DNA from: Paguma larvata
Lineage: Eukaryota > Chordata > Mammalia > Carnivora > Viverridae
Reading direction: 5' to 3'
Assembly: GCA_030068075.1 (NCBI GenBank)
Contig: CM057825.1
Location: 126,812,739-126,876,738, forward strand
DNA length: 64,000 bases
The notes beneath the pieces were generated by a model. The model was not told the origin of the DNA. It worked only from the letters and a program-made list of their open reading frames with translations, and made no database searches. The position numbers and the translations under genes were made by a program. Below are positions 36,899 to 49,540 of the stretch, piece after piece. Position 1 is the stretch's first letter, and every line of letters starts with the position of its first letter.

Positions 36899-38149
36899 TG
36901 TAAGTACTGATTGTTAGTACTGCCTGTGACCTTGAGGACCCCAATTGAGGGCTTGTGTATCCGATACGGTATATGATCAAAGTTACAGTTTGAAGCTGTG
37001 GTTCTTTTGAGTAGTAGAAAGAAACCAAAGAAAGTCAGGCTTTGGAGAAGGTTGCTACTCTTTTAATATGCCATATCTCTGTCACTTTCCTCAAGTGTCA
37101 TGCAGTCAGGGACATTTCATCTGTTAATGACAAGGAAGTGAAGCAATCATTAATCGCAGTTACAGACTCTCTGCCCCTCACAGGAACTGACTCACGTATT
37201 TTCATATGAAACCATGGAGTTTTAGGGAGAACCAGAAACTCAGAAACCTGTTTCCTTACCAGGAAAAGTCATCATCTCATGGGTTTTTATTACGATTAGC
37301 CATAAGATGTTGATGTTCTCTCCTGGGTTTTATGAATTTCTTCTAAGCATTTTTTTCTGTGAGGCATCCATGGATGTCAGAATTGGTGCTGATTATAACT
37401 TTCATCTTTTTAACTTTGAATTGTGCTATCGACCCTTGAGGCAGATGATTAAGTCTTGGTTCATTCCTCCTTGCTCAAGAAAGGTCACCAGGGCCAGGGG
37501 GCGGGGAGGCAATCATATTCACAAGAAATTCTAAGGTAAATTCCTTGCAGGTACTTAGAACTTCTAGATGAACTCACCTCTTCCCAGCTCCCATCTGCAT
37601 TTAGCTGCCCAAGTTCTCATAAGCACAGGACCACCCTGAAGCATACAGTCCCCATATGTTACACCTCCCCCTTGGGTTGGAAATGGGTGCTGTTCCCAAA
37701 AGGCAGTGAGCAGCTTACTTCCCCATCCTGATGAGCCTGTTTAAGGAAGTCCAGTACTCATAATGAGGTGTTCCAGTGCCTGGCCCTGCTGCTCAGATCT
37801 GTTCTTGTCTTCCCAGCCTACCTTTTGTTAAAGGCAGTACTATATTCATTCTCTAAAATGTGACTAATCAGAATCCTCTAGTATTGAGACTTTTTTTTCT
37901 GTCTTCCCTGAATTTCTTTTAGATATAGCAGTAAATAGTAAAGACACAGTCTGAAGTTTTTGCATAAGTAAAAACAGAAAGAAAAAGGAAACACCTAATG
38001 TCTATCATCAGAACATTAGCAGGAGAATAGACAAGTGTACTGGGACTGAATTGCAGTACTGAGAACATATGAGCTAGGGCTACATGTAACAACATTGGTG
38101 GATCACACAAATATGAGCAAAAAAAAGCAAGCTGCAGAAGGCCATACTA

Positions 38150-38476
38150 TAGAGTGGACCCTTAAACAACATGGGTTTGAACTATGCAGGTCCACTTAGA
38201 CACAGATTTCTTTTGCAGATACAGAACAGTACTATAAATGTATTTTCTCTTCCTCATTTTCTTAACATTTTCCTTTTTCTAGCATACTTCATTGTAAGAA
38301 TACAGTGTATGATACATATACATACATATGTGTTCATTGACTGCTTATGTTCTCAGTAAGGCTTCATGTCAACAATAGGCTATTAGGAAAGTTTTGGGAG
38401 TCAAAAGTTATTGTAGATTTTTGGCTATGTGGAGGTCAGTGCTCCTAAGCCCCATATTGTTCAAGGGTCAGCTGTA
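38150..38476 (+). mobile_element. Tigger/mariner-type non-autonomous DNA transposon
   Basis: The element at 38152-38474 begins 'gagtggacccttaaacaaca' and ends 'ttgttcaagggtcagctg', forming about 24-bp terminal inverted repeats. TA dinucleotides flank both ends, as expected for a mariner-superfamily target duplication. The interior matches what I know of the MER28/Tigger2-type internal-deletion family. No transposase frame remains. Confidence 0.8.
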
Positions 38477-38739
38477 TAAGGTTTGTAAACTTGCTAAGCA
38501 ATACTAGAGAATGTTAAGTGTAAGATATGTGCGAGAAATTTAATAACAAGTTCAGGATGGATAGTGTTCCTTCTAGGACAGAGGAAGGGAAATTTGGCTG
38601 GAAGGGGGACAGGAGGGATATATATAGAATTTAAGATCCATTGTGAATATCTGGCTATTTAATTATATTCTCTATATCCTTTTGTATATTTGAAATATTT
38701 CATAATAATAATAGGAATTTAATTTTTTTAAATGCATTT

Positions 38740-38926
38740 AGGGGCATCTGAGTGGCTCAGTCGGTTCGGTGTCTGACTTCAGCTCAGGTCATGATCTCAT
38801 GGTCCGTGGGTTTGAGCCCCATGTCAGGCTCTGTGCTGAGAGCTCAGAGCCTGGCGCTTGCTTCAGACTCTCTGTCTCTCTCTGTCTCTGCCCCTCCGTA
38901 CCTCACCCCCCAAAATAATAATAATA
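38740..38926 (+). mobile_element. Carnivore SINE
   Basis: The head is 'ggggcatctgagtggctcag', and the tail is an (AAT)n-like run. Flanks AAATGCATTTAG / ATATGCATTTAG are target duplications. Confidence 0.93.
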
Positions 38927-39521
38927 TGCATTTAGTTTTGGGGAATATACTTAGGTTGGGACTCACTTAGCCAAGTTTCCTGAAATTAAAACTGATGTTT
39001 CAGAGTAAAAACCCAAAGAGGCCACAAGCTCTTCAGTCATGAGCAAGATCTTCCATTATACTTGTTGTATGGTTCTTACATAGAGAAGGAAGCAGACCAA
39101 CAGTTTTGAGAAATATTTTCAACAAGGTTGTGATGAACTAAAAGAGAGGTTGCAACCTGCCAGCCTCTGGGTAGAGCTGAGCCTGCAGACTCAATTTGTT
39201 TGGCCTTCATGATACTCACTTTCAAAAAGGATGAATTAGTATCTTTTTTGAGATTTCACATTTTAGAAATCTGGATTGGCACCTACTGTTAAACTATCAG
39301 GAAATCTGGCATTCCTAGGCTCTCATTTCTTCATGGCAGCAGCTGCCTGATGCTGAGTAGCAATTGTCCCTTTTCGGTGGGGGGGGCGGGCACGTCCTCT
39401 CTTGGCCACTGTCTCCACCCAGCCAGGTTCCCTCATATTGTTACCTGCCAGGCCCCGGACATGCTTGAGTTTGCAATCCCTGCATTAAACTCAAGTTACT
39501 TAACTAGAAATTTTAGTTATT

Positions 39522-39750
39522 TGGGGTACCTGGTGGCTCAGTTGGTTGAGCATCTGACTCGTGATTTCGGCCCAGGTCATGATCTCACAGTTTATGGGTT
39601 TGAGCCCCACGATAGGCTTTGTGCGGAAAGTACAGAGCCTTCTTGGGATTCTCTGTCTCTCCCTCTCTCCCTGTACGTCTTCCCCTTTTCTGCACATGCT
39701 CGCACATGTGCACTCTTAGAATAAATAAATAAACTTAAAAAAAAAAAAAG
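39522..39750 (+). mobile_element. Carnivore SINE
   Basis: The head 'ggggtacctggtggctcagt' lacks one base of the consensus. The tail is AATAAATAAATAAACTTAAA plus an A-run. Duplications are GAAATTTTAGTTATT / GAAAATTTAGTTATT. It lies about 400 bp upstream of the first LYRM1 coding exon. Confidence 0.94.
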
Positions 39751-40152
39751 AAAATTTAGTTATTCAGAACATGCCTCTTCCAGGCACTCTGGTAAGTGCT
39801 GTAATTTCACAAAAGTGCACGCTAAAAGCATCATTCGTAAGATACTCTGGTAAAGAATTTACTGCTTTAAAGTATAGTAAATTTGGATTTTGGTTTATCA
39901 TGTTTGTAAAACTGGCCACCGTAGCAAACATGAACTCTGAACCATGGGGTGATACACCAGCACGGCTAGGAGATCGCTGGTGTTCCTATAGCACGTTCTG
40001 GCAATGCTACCGAACAGATCTGTTGAGAAAGAGCAATTATTTCCAGACTAATTAAAGAGCTTGATTAAAAAAAAATGTACATCTGCCTAGCTGCCTACTA
40101 TCAAATTGAATTTTCATGCAAATTTTCCCTCTTCTATTTTGGTGGGTCTGAG

Positions 40153-40312
40153 GATGACAACAGCAACACGACGAGAAGTTCTTGGCCTCTACCGCAGAAT
40201 TTTCAGGCTTGTGAGGAAATGGCAGGCGGCATCAGGGCAGATGGAAGACACCATTAAAGAAAAACAGTACATATTAAATGAAGCCAGAACGCTGTTCCAG
40301 AAAAACAAAAAT
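40153..40312 (+). CDS. LYRM1: LYRM1 coding exon 1 (start; residues 1-53)
   Basis: LYRM1 is a small LYR-motif protein of the Complex1_LYR family. Family members bind mitochondrial acyl carrier protein and help assemble respiratory or iron-sulfur proteins, and human LYRM1 has been linked to adipocyte metabolism. Translation from ATG 40154 begins [20 protein letters not shown], with the diagnostic Leu-Tyr-Arg at residues 12-14 in a basic helix and Phe48 as the downstream conserved Phe. The length and most residues match mammalian LYRM1 as I know it. The acceptor AG is at 40151-40152, just before G-ATG. The donor is AAAAAT|GTAAGT at 40312/40313, phase 0. The in-frame ATG at 40106 lies upstream of the acceptor and is intronic. 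Identification is firm. Confidence 0.97.
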
Positions 40313-41832
40313 GTAAGTAGGCCCCAGTTGGAGATTGTAAGGAAGAGGGCAGTTTCTTGTGATATTTGTTCTTTTTCATCCTAAAATTGAGAAGACTGAG
40401 CAGCACAGGTCACAGTGGCAGAGTGTGGGGTAGGAAGGGCCCAGAGTCATGGCCTAGCTAGCTCGCCCAACCACTGGGAAGCAGAGCTCAGTCTGGGTTC
40501 CTTTCATCATTTGTTTCAGGTCTCAGTCCAGCCTGTCAGTGTCTTAGTATCCTCGGAAGACCCTATGAGCCAGGTGACAGGAGCCAGGTGACAGGAATGA
40601 GGCCAGTGAGGGTTTTCAGTGAGGGTTTCGCACACACTGCACCTGTTCCTGGCCCCTCCCACAGGAAATGCGCAGTTAAACTTTTTTTTTTTTTTTCAAT
40701 TCATAAACTATTCAAGGCCTCCAAGTATAAACCCATTCAGGAGGAAGAGAATAGGATAAAGACACAGGGTTCCCTTCACAACTTCACTTTGAACTCAAGC
40801 CTCTTTGGCTAGCAGAGTGAGTCTGCCCTTTGGGACCACAGAATTGGGTAAGATAGTGCCTCCATTAAGTAGTTTAACGGAACTGCACACTCAGACGCCA
40901 GGGAGCCAAAAACCATTTGTAAGAGGCTTGATGTGACCCATCCCAACAGACTATAAAGCGTTGGCTCTTAGCTCCTTACAGAGACTGCCTGGCAGTACGC
41001 GTGGAAAGAGGCTTGCAGCTTCTGACTTTTCTTGTTTCCTTCTCATTGATCTCATGGAGTCACTGCTGTCACTGTTCCCCTCGTGACACTTCCTGACAAT
41101 GTACTCTCTTTACTTTTCCTCTCTGACCCCTGTCTTTGTGTCCTTTTGGGTCCCGTCTTCTCCACACACCCTCCCGCCAGCTGTTAAGGATTCTCTGAAA
41201 GTCAACCCTGAGGTTGCGCTGAGGCCCAGGGACTGTGCAACCACTTTATGGTTCAACTCCCACATCTGAAAACCCAGCCTCAGCCCCTCACCAGCCTCCT
41301 GAAGGACCTCACGCCAGGCGTAACGATCCAAAGCAGAACTCCTCTTTCCGCCGGGACACCTCCCCTCTCCAGCTTGCCCATTTCTGCTGTAGCTCCCGGC
41401 ACCACTCTGCAACTCTCTGCTCTCATTCTTTCATTCAGCAAGTATTTGAGTGCCCACCATGTGCCAAACATTGGACCAGATGTTGAGGACATAAAATGAG
41501 CAAAACCAAGACAGGATCCCTCAAAGATGTTTCAGAGTTAGATGGTAAGAAATGAAAAAATTACAATTGGGGTAAGCACTACAAAGAAACCCTCCCAAAC
41601 TACAGTACCATCCCCTTCTCAGAATGAGACCTCCGTGCTTCGTAAAACCAGCCTGCTCATGAAGCTTCTGCCTTTCTGACTTTCCTCCAGCTTCTCCAAA
41701 CTTTTCGTGCCACACACCAGAATGTATATGCCCTATGAAGTCCTTAAACAGTGCTCCGAGGAATGGAAATAAAATATTGCAAGTGCTATTTCTCTTTATT
41801 TTTTATTGCATCCTTTAAAAATGTCTATTTAT

Positions 41833-41940
41833 GGGGCACCTTACTGGCTCAGTTGGGAGAGCATGCGACTCTGGATCTCGGGGTCGTGAGTTTAAGCCCC
41901 ACACTGGGTATAGAGATTACTAAAAAAATAAACTTTAACG
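41833..41940 (+). mobile_element. Short carnivore tRNA-Lys SINE
   Basis: 'ggggcaccttactggctcag' followed by 'gggtatagagattactaaaa' defines the short SINE form in LYRM1 intron 2. Confidence 0.85.
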
Positions 41941-43594
41941 AATAAAAAAAATTAAAACCTTATAAGGTTTTCGATATATTTAATGAACTTATTAATATAT
42001 TTATAAATCAATACTGGTACATGTATAGGAGCTATGGGCTCAGAAATTTTTATTGAAAGGAGTAAATAATCAAAAAGTTGGGAGACCACTATAGCCTATG
42101 CCTGTCCCTAGGTAGCCGATATTCTTTCTTCTTGTTTCATTTATGTTGGTGTGGTCTCCCCAACCAGACTACCACTTCCTTGAGCACAGAAGTGATGTCT
42201 TATACTTTCTTCTATATCCCATGGGACCTGCCTCATGGTTGTCACTAAATTCATGAGCATTTGCCTTCTCCAGGAAGTCTTCCTCAGTTTCTCTGCCTTC
42301 ACTCAACCCCATGGCAGCAATCTACTCTGAACTCCACTAGAGCAGTCTGCAGCAGTCATTGCCCTGTTGATTACATGTCTCCATGCCTTTTCTGTAGCTT
42401 TATGCATCAGAGTTGTTCTGCCCAGGTAATAACCTTGATAGTCAAAGGCAGAGACTGTGGCCTCACAGTGTCTAGCCCTGTGCTGGAGAGATACCATAGC
42501 AGGCTTACTTATCAAGGCCCTTAGGGTTTTCAGTTGTGGCAGTAATCAATCCTTCCCTTGCCTCTGCTCAGACTGGCCCAGTGCGGTGTGAGTCAGAGGA
42601 AGCGTGTGTGCCAGTGATGCAACATAACCAAGATTATTTTGTTGTGTCTGGGGGCAGGGGGGAGGTACATGGGTTTTTAATTTTAAGATATGTACTTATT
42701 TTGCCACATATAAGAAAGAAAATAGCATCAGGTAACTCCACAAACATTATGCTTAGGAGATAGTACATTTAAAGAAAAAGTTTAATGTTAGCATAAATGG
42801 TGTGTGGATATAGCAGAATCATGACTGCAGCCTCCGAATGACTGAATTGGGAGAACTCTAACCCAGATTTGTTCAGATGGACAGCTGGAGTCCGAGGAGC
42901 CCTCAGCCCCCTTAACCATACATATCTTTATGAGGGGCTTCTTTCTCTCCGGTCCCTTATGCAGACTTAAGTTGTTTCTTAGAACTTCACTTGCTGTAAG
43001 ATTTTAATAATAATCCAAAGGTATTGCTCTGAATGAATTGCTCTGAATCCTAATGGGCAAATGGGAACATGGAAATCTATTCCCACTGTGGACATCAGAG
43101 CAACAGCTTCTGAGAAGCAGAGGTCAGAAAGTGGAGCCTCTGCCCCAGGGGACCCAGCTGTAGTTCTGTGCACTGCAGTTCCTAGAACTCTTCTCTGCTC
43201 CAAAAGGTGCCATAGAATAGGCACGCCCTTGGCATTTCCAAGTCTTGCTGTGGCCCAGACGTCACTGGGGGTGTCATCTGGGACTGTGCAATCCCAGCTC
43301 CACTTTGAGGCCCACTTGCAAACTCTTACAGAGCCACGCGTTGACTTGTTTTCCATCCTTGAACTAGAAGGGTTTCTCCCCTTCTACCTGGCGTTCTGTT
43401 TTTTAGAATGAACTTGTCATCCCTTTACTTAAAACTGGACTACCACGATTTGACTACTTGGGAATTTAAAAAGCCGTTTCTTCCCCTTACCAGTGAACAA
43501 GGCAATTTACAGTTCGAAACAAGAGGTGGATCATTCTCCAGTATCTTACTTGGGGGGTTTCTAGACAGCACTTGCTGAAGCAGTTGGGTTCAGG

Positions 43595-44280
43595 TTTGAT
43601 CTACATGGAGAGGATGTGGAGAAGCACTCTCATCCAGGGTGCTGGTGGGACTATAAATTGGTACAAACTCTTAGAGGGTAATTTGGATCTAGAGGGAATA
43701 TCTGTAAGAATTAAACATGCATGAACATATACCCTTTGACCCAAAAATTCTCTAGGAATTTATCTTTTAGATACCTTTGTCTGTAAGCCAAAAACAATTT
43801 TAGTGGGATCCATAACAGAATTGTTTATAATGGCAAAAGACTGGAAATAACCTAAATATCCATCGGGAAAAGATTGATTAAATTATAACACAGCTTTATG
43901 TTGGAATTTTGTGCAGCTCTTAAAAAGAATGGGCAGCTCTCTGTGTAAACATAGAAGGAGCTACAGGTTGTTAGGGGGGAAAGCTAGGTTCAGAACAAAG
44001 CGAGCTATTGTGTGTAAGGAAAAAAACTAAATATGTACACGTATGCTTTTATCTACATGGAATATCCCTGGGAGGACAAATACTGCCAATGACTGTGGTC
44101 CTTGAGAAGGGGGAAGTGTGACAGGGCTGAAAAGGAGACTTCGTTTTTATATTATATTCTTTTGTGTTATTTGAAAAATGTTTTACTGTGTGCAGGTTAT
44201 TACCTATTGCCATAATTTTTTAAAAAGTTTAATCCACAGTAAGTTTTATATTAAATTGCTTTTGATTTTTCAAAATATCA
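43595..44280 (+). repeat. Ancient L1 fragment (3' part of ORF2 and 3' UTR)
   Basis: 'gaggatgtggagaagcactc', 'ggtgggactataaattggta', 'ttgtttataatggcaaaaga' and 'ctggaaataacctaaatatc' are in the order seen at the 3' end of mammalian L1. Frames are broken. Confidence 0.7.
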
Positions 44281-44390
44281 ACATTTAAATTACCAGCTGG
44301 TGAACTGAAGAAGTTGAAGAAGATGTACACCTCTACGTAAGGAGCACTAGCAAAATGCTAAGAACTTTACCTGTTTTCCTCTTTTAATAG

Positions 44391-44483
44391 CTCACAGACA
44401 CAGAACTGATTAAACAGTGTATAGATGAATGCACAGCCAGGATTGAAATTGGACTGCATTACCAGATTCCTTATCCACGGCCA
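44391..44483 (+). CDS. LYRM1: LYRM1 coding exon 2 (residues 54-84)
   Basis: Acceptor CTTTTAATAG|CTCACAG and donor CGGCCA|GTAAGT enclose 93 nt (31 codons, phase 0 at both ends). The peptide starts [20 protein letters not shown] and ends YQIPYPRP. It continues the family helix bundle directly from Asn53 of the previous exon and matches the middle third of mammalian LYRM1. Confidence 0.97.
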
Positions 44484-44749
44484 GTAAGTGTGACTCCAGT
44501 TAACATGTGGCGGGTACTTCTCCTCACCAACCCAGTTATTTCCAAGAACGTGTACCAAGAGGCCAGTGTCTGTCAAGCCTAGAGCTTCTGTGGGAGGCAT
44601 GGCGGAAGTCAGCTACGATTGCATGCCACCAACCCGTCACAACAAAACTAAAATGTCCATGTAATGCTTCATTTCTCCTTCTCATACAACTTTCCCACAT
44701 ATAGAAGGGAAAGCTAGCCCATATTTAGATAGCTTTCTCTTTTTGACTT

Positions 44750-45235
44750 TCATCTTTTTTATGGAAATATTTTTATTTTCCTTATAATAAAAGTAAGGTT
44801 TGTTGTTAATAGCATTAAAGGCGTGCATGAGGTAGAAAGTGAAAATGGTCCAAAATTCTCACCCTGTGGAAGTGACCACTGTAAAAACTGTTCGGTTTCA
44901 CCATATGAAATGGCCAGTATTCTACTCTTGACCTGCATACAAAAACAGTAATTTTATACTTTATTGGCTCAACCTAATAGTTTGGTAATATCTCCTTTGT
45001 CGTTTTTTCTGTATTCGTGTACATACGTTTTCTTAAAGTACATGGGACCCTGGACATACTGTCTGCTGCTTTCTTATTTTACATCGTCTGTCCTGGCCAT
45101 CTCTGCCTCCCATCTTTTTACATGGTTGCCAGTATATCCTGTTACAAGAATATACCATAATTTACCCAGCAGCTGTTTAGTAGGCATTCAGATTGGTCCC
45201 TGTTTTCCTCTCTGCACAGAATAGCTTTCTCTACC
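44750..45235 (+). repeat. Probable L1 3'-UTR relic in LYRM1 intron 3
   Basis: The AT-rich text resembles old L1 3' ends, for example 'acatggttgccagtatatcc' and 'taccataatttacccagcag'. The call is tentative. Confidence 0.4.
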
Positions 45236-45319
45236 CAAACCTTTTTTCTCGCCTTCTTTGGATTCTGATCTCACTGTGTGATCTGTGGTCACTGTTACTT
45301 CTGTGTAGGCAGCATGACA

Positions 45320-45580
45320 AAGAAGAGCACAAGCTCTGGAATCAGATCTGGGTTCAAATCCTGGCGCTACCTCTTAATGTGTATATAAGCTTGAGCAAGT
45401 TACTTAACTTCTAAGCCTCCCTTTTCTCATCTAAAAATATTATCCAATTCTTTATGAGATTATTGTAAATATCAATGTGTGTAACGATTTTAAGGATTAA
45501 TGAGTCAGTGTAGATTTAGTGCTTAGCAGGGAGCACGGTACTTAGTAAATCCTCAAGGAATAAGCAGCTGTAATGATTAT
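45320..45580 (+). repeat. MIR SINE
   Basis: 'ctggaatcagatctgggttc', 'gagcaagttacttaacttct' and 'cttagcagggagcacggtac' are the MIR landmarks in sense order, ending about 40 bp before LYRM1 coding exon 3. Confidence 0.75.
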
Positions 45581-45620
45581 AATTCTTAATATTATCATTA
45601 TTCTTATTCTTCTTATTCAG

Positions 45621-45737
45621 ATTCATCTGCCTCCAATGGGCCTTACCCCACTACGAGGCCGGGGACTTCGAAGCCAGGAAAAACTGAGGAAACTTTCCAA
45701 ACCAGTATATCTCAAGTCTCATGATGAGATTTCCTAA
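45621..45737 (+). CDS. LYRM1: LYRM1 coding exon 3 (residues 85-122 and stop)
   Basis: Acceptor CTTATTCAG|ATTCATC opens 117 nt encoding 38 residues and TAA (45735-45737). The peptide begins [20 protein letters not shown] and ends in a basic Lys/Arg-rich tail. With the other two exons the protein is 53 + 31 + 38 = 122 residues, the usual LYRM1 length, with no frameshift or premature stop, so this copy looks intact. Confidence 0.97.
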   Translation: MHLPPMGLTPLRGRGLRSQEKLRKLSKPVYLKSHDEIS

Positions 45738-46670
45738 CCCAGAAGAAAATTTATTTCTCAGAATGATGAGCCGACTAGGTCTTGAATGTAAACCAGATGA
45801 CAAAACCCTTCCCTTGGATTAGGGGCACAAATTTAAATATCTTCTTAAAAACCTACAAAATATTGGTATTCACCCCACAATCTATGCTCACTCATCCTGA
45901 CACTTCATCGGGGTCTTGTTGCCTAAAGTGGGTGACACTAACCCTAGAGGTCATGGGCCTTGCACCCTCACTGAAGCATCATTTGGAAACAAGACCAAGG
46001 CCTGTAGAAGGAAGGATGGCAAAACTTTTCACAGAAGTGTCATTCACAGTCATGCCAGCTGATATGAAGCAATCAGCCAGCTGCTGAAAGTCCTCACAGC
46101 TACCATGAAACTATACACCACCTTCAGAATTTTTTGTTTTGGCTTTCCCCCCCAAATTTTTGCTTAAAGAACAAAGGCTTGCTTAAAAGTGGGCTTCTTT
46201 GTGAATGTTTTGTTGTCTTTTGACCATCCCAATTTCCAGATAAACTACCCTTAAAGTGCATCATTGGATTGATTGTGGTTTTTCATGGAAATTATACATG
46301 AGACCCAGCCCTGACCCCAACATATACATACACAAAAGTACTTGTCTTCGGTAAATACATACGTTTACTTTATCTTAAAGCCTGTGATTACTTAGGATGG
46401 ACTTAGGATCGATCCGAAAGGGCTACTTGAAACTCATACTGCATTCATTATGAGTGTTTTATCTTAACATAATTAGAAAGTACAAGGGCCGAGCTGGCTT
46501 TCAAATTATGTCTAAACAGAAATGGCACAAAGAGAAATCAAAACACAAAGGATTTATATTCCTGCATTTGTGGAATCCCATGGCAACTCCTGTGTACCTC
46601 ATGTTATTATCATTCCTTCTGACCTCCAAAGAGGATGAGCATCACCAATAAAAACCAATTTTTATCGATT
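45738..46670 (+). other. LYRM1: LYRM1 3' UTR (inferred)
   Basis: The sequence after the stop lacks SINEs up to an AATAAA, followed by a T/GT-rich stretch at 46656-46690. The cleavage point is estimated from the signal. Confidence 0.6.
46647..46652 (+). promoter_or_regulatory. LYRM1: Candidate LYRM1 poly(A) signal AATAAA
   Basis: A canonical AATAAA lies 910 bp after the LYRM1 stop, followed within 30 nt by a T/GT-rich element. It is the first good signal after the stop that I noticed. Confidence 0.6.
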
Positions 46671-48459
46671 TTGGTCTCTCTGTATTCTTTTCCAAAATGG
46701 CTCTGAGGCCCTCAGAAGCAGCAGATGATAACGTCTTGTCCATACCTAGATTTAGGATTCCTGTGTCACACAGCTCCTCTAATTCGAAGCAAGCGTTATA
46801 TTTCGATCTCAAAACGTGCTCCTTTGTGCAGAAAGCATACACTTTCATGCTGAGGGTAAGTACTGCACAGTTTGTCAATGACATGGAGCACACATATATC
46901 ACTGTAGTAATAGCAAATGCATATTTAACACGGTTGCAGCTACAGGCCTTTGGTGAAGAGAGACGAGAAATTTAAATGTGCTGGTAGATCTGTTGGCCTT
47001 TGAGTGAGCATAAACCCCAGCTTGGCTTGAACTAGGAGACATCTGCTGTTCCATCAGTAACTCTCCTTCTATCTGGTCTCATTGTGGAAGCATCTCCCTG
47101 TTCAGAGGTGTTTCTAGTGTTTAAGCATTTTCTCATGCACACAGGGCCTGTGAAATCAAGTCAAGTACTTCATGTGGTAGTCAACCATTGAAACAGTGAT
47201 CTGTTCTTGCATTGGAGGAAAAACTGGCTCTGCTGGACCAAGTTGAGATGTGACTTGCCTATCTCCGTCCTGGTCCCTTTCTAAGTAACTCAAGGTGATT
47301 TTTTGACTGTGCAGTTTTTGTCTTTAACTCTGTTGAATATAGAAACCAACCTTCCCACCCAGCCTCTTCCAAAATGGAAGTCAATCTAATTGCTAGCTAG
47401 CCTCCTGAGTATCTTCTATGTGCCAGGAATCTTACCTAACTGAATTTTATATCCCTAGCCTCCTCTGCAAAGGTACATGTTCTGTTACCCAGTAACATTA
47501 TATTATCAATTTACTACCAACACTTCCATATGAACAATGTTTATAATAGCTTTTGTTTCTCCCTTTCTCTCTCCAAGACTATAAAATCTCCATCTTTGGC
47601 CTTTTAAAGGCAGAACCTATCTTCCCTACATCCTCTCTTTCAATGAAATTTTCTTCTAATACTGACAAGGACTGAAAACGCTTTACCCAATAGCAAGATT
47701 TTTAAAGAGCAAGGACTAGCTTGCTGACAGTATCTGATGTCATCTGCTGCACTATTTATAGGCAGGACCTGCAGCTTCTCACCAAGCTGATCTCTGGCCA
47801 TCTCTGCCCCAAGACTCCAGCCTCTAACTCACCAGGATTTCTGAAAGAACATACTGCTCTTTCCCAGGGGAAGACATTAATTACCCCATTGGCCCCAGTA
47901 GAAAATGACCTCAAATTTAGGGCACTCTTTCTTTTCAAAGTGGAGGAAATTTTTTAAATTACAAAAATTTAATCCATCATACCAGAAACATTCTGTCCCT
48001 TGACCCCTTAGGAATGAAACAGTCAGTCCCTGCCTCCTTCAGCTTTTTGTTGCTGAAGCTGGGAGTTAGATAACTAATTAAAATCCAATTGTTCTCTTAG
48101 CAAGCCCCTCACTGCCTTAAAGCTTACAATATGACCTAAGCTAACCAGTCCAAGATTCAGGCAGTTGGGATCCTGACCATCTTTCCATCTCACATGACCA
48201 ACCATCTTACTTGGAATGATAACACAGTTCCAGCTCTCTTCGCATGCTGATTCTTTCCCTCATTGGAAAAAATAAAAATAAAAAACTATCTTTCTTGAAA
48301 AAATAACTATTAAGCTACCTGCTTTGAGTTGGAAGAGACTGCTCCTCTTCACTGCCTCCTGGCAAGATATGGAGAACTCCCCTTTTGTACTTAATCGCTC
48401 AGATCTCTCAGATAATTTGCTGATCTCAGAATTTAGGGTTCTTTTTCTTTTAATTTTAA

Positions 48460-48652
48460 TTTTTTTTTTTTTTTTTGAGAGAGAGCATGAGAGGGAGAGG
48501 GGCAGAAAGAGAGGGAGACACAGAATTCAAAGCAGGCTCCAGGCTCCTAGCTGACAGCAGAGAGCCCAACACGGGGCTCAAGCCAAGGAACCATGAGATC
48601 ATGACCTGAGCCAAAGTTGGATGCTCAACCAACCAAGCCACCCAGGTGCCTC
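48460..48652 (-). mobile_element. Carnivore SINE, antisense
   Basis: A T-run, then 'gagagagagcatgagaggga', and a right end 'aagccacccaggtgcctc'. Identical AATTTAGGGTTCTT copies at about 48431 and 48654 are the target duplication. Confidence 0.95.
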
Positions 48653-48773
48653 TAATTTAGGGTTCTTAATCAGAATTTTATCGATTCCATGTTTCCATGA
48701 AGAGATTTCTGGAATATGTTTGTTAGGGTCTCAGAAGCTTCCCACATTCAGGAAAAATAAAAAACCCTGAGGA

Positions 48774-49000
48774 GGGGCACCTGGGTGGCTCAGTCGGTTG
48801 GGTGGCCGACTTCGGCTCAGGTCATGATCAAACGGTCTGTGGGTTCCAGCCCCGCGTCGGGCTCTGTGCTGATGGCTCAGAGCTTGGAGCCTGCTTCCGA
48901 TTCTGTGTCTCCCTCTCTCTCTGCCCTTCCACTGTTCACGCTGTACCTCTATGTCTCTCAAAAATAAATAAACATTAAAAAAATTAAAAAAAAAAAAACA
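48774..49000 (+). mobile_element. Carnivore SINE
   Basis: The head is 'ggggcacctgggtggctcag', and the tail is AAATAAATAAACATTAAAA plus A-runs. Target duplications are AAAAACCCTGAGG / AAAAACTCTGAGG. Confidence 0.95.
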
Positions 49001-49329
49001 AAAAAACTCTGAGGACATTTCTGCTAGTGAATAGGCAAAGAAACCGCAGATGCATTCAGACTCTCAAACAGCCTTATAGCTTTGCTCAACTATGAACTGA
49101 CCACTGGAATGCCCGGAAAGAAGTCGCTTAGAGCCAAAGGGCTAAATGGAAGAGTTAGTTGAGAAGTAATATATCAAGAATTTGATTTTTATATTCCTTA
49201 GGATTCTCTTTAGCTGGCTCTGGGGGAAAACAGTGATAAACTAGAAATTTTTTGGACATGGTTGTTGGAGCTACACATTTAAGATTCTACATCATAACAT
49301 AGCCAAGTCATTGGCAGGGAGGCAGCATA

Positions 49330-49540
49330 TGGCAGTGAAAAATGCATAGGTTCTAGGGCCAGACAGACACTGGTTCTGCAATGTCAAAGAGCTGGGTGAT
49401 CTTAGGCAAGTTACATAATCTTCCTGAACCTCCAGAGGGAGAGACAATGGTACCCATTACCTAGGAAGAAACAAGATCTCTAAAGGACCAGGCCACAACC
49501 CATGGCACACAGTAGGCATGCAACAAATACTGGTTCTCTC
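49330..49540 (+). repeat. MIR SINE
   Basis: 'ggtgatcttaggcaagttac' and the later 'cacagtaggcatgcaacaaa' are MIR sense landmarks. Confidence 0.65.

Larger units (their letters stand above)
25777..40152 (+). other. LYRM1: LYRM1 intron 1 (inferred)
   Basis: About 14.4 kb separates the promoter island from the first coding exon. It holds many SINEs, concentrated at 32.1-35.9 kb, plus MIR and L2 relics, a 16-bp-arm hairpin at 36.85 kb and a Tigger-type transposon at 38.15 kb. The segment 26,390-26,990 resembles an old dispersed repeat that I could not assign. I see no coding exon in 28.6-30.1, 30.4-32.1 or 36.9-38.1 kb. Confidence 0.55.
40313..44390 (+). other. LYRM1: LYRM1 intron 2 (between coding exons 1 and 2)
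   Basis: About 4.1 kb, bounded by GTAAGT and TTTTAATAG. It includes a short SINE at 41833, an unassigned old repeat near 41,420-41,500 and an L1 relic at 43.6-44.3 kb. The rest (40.4-41.4 and 42.0-43.5 kb) shows nothing recognisable. Confidence 0.85.

Noticed and set aside
40106..40153. Upstream in-frame ATG that would add 16 residues to LYRM1
   Set aside because: It lies in the pyrimidine-rich stretch before the splice acceptor at 40151-40152. The known protein starts at MTTATR and the total of 122 residues fits the family.
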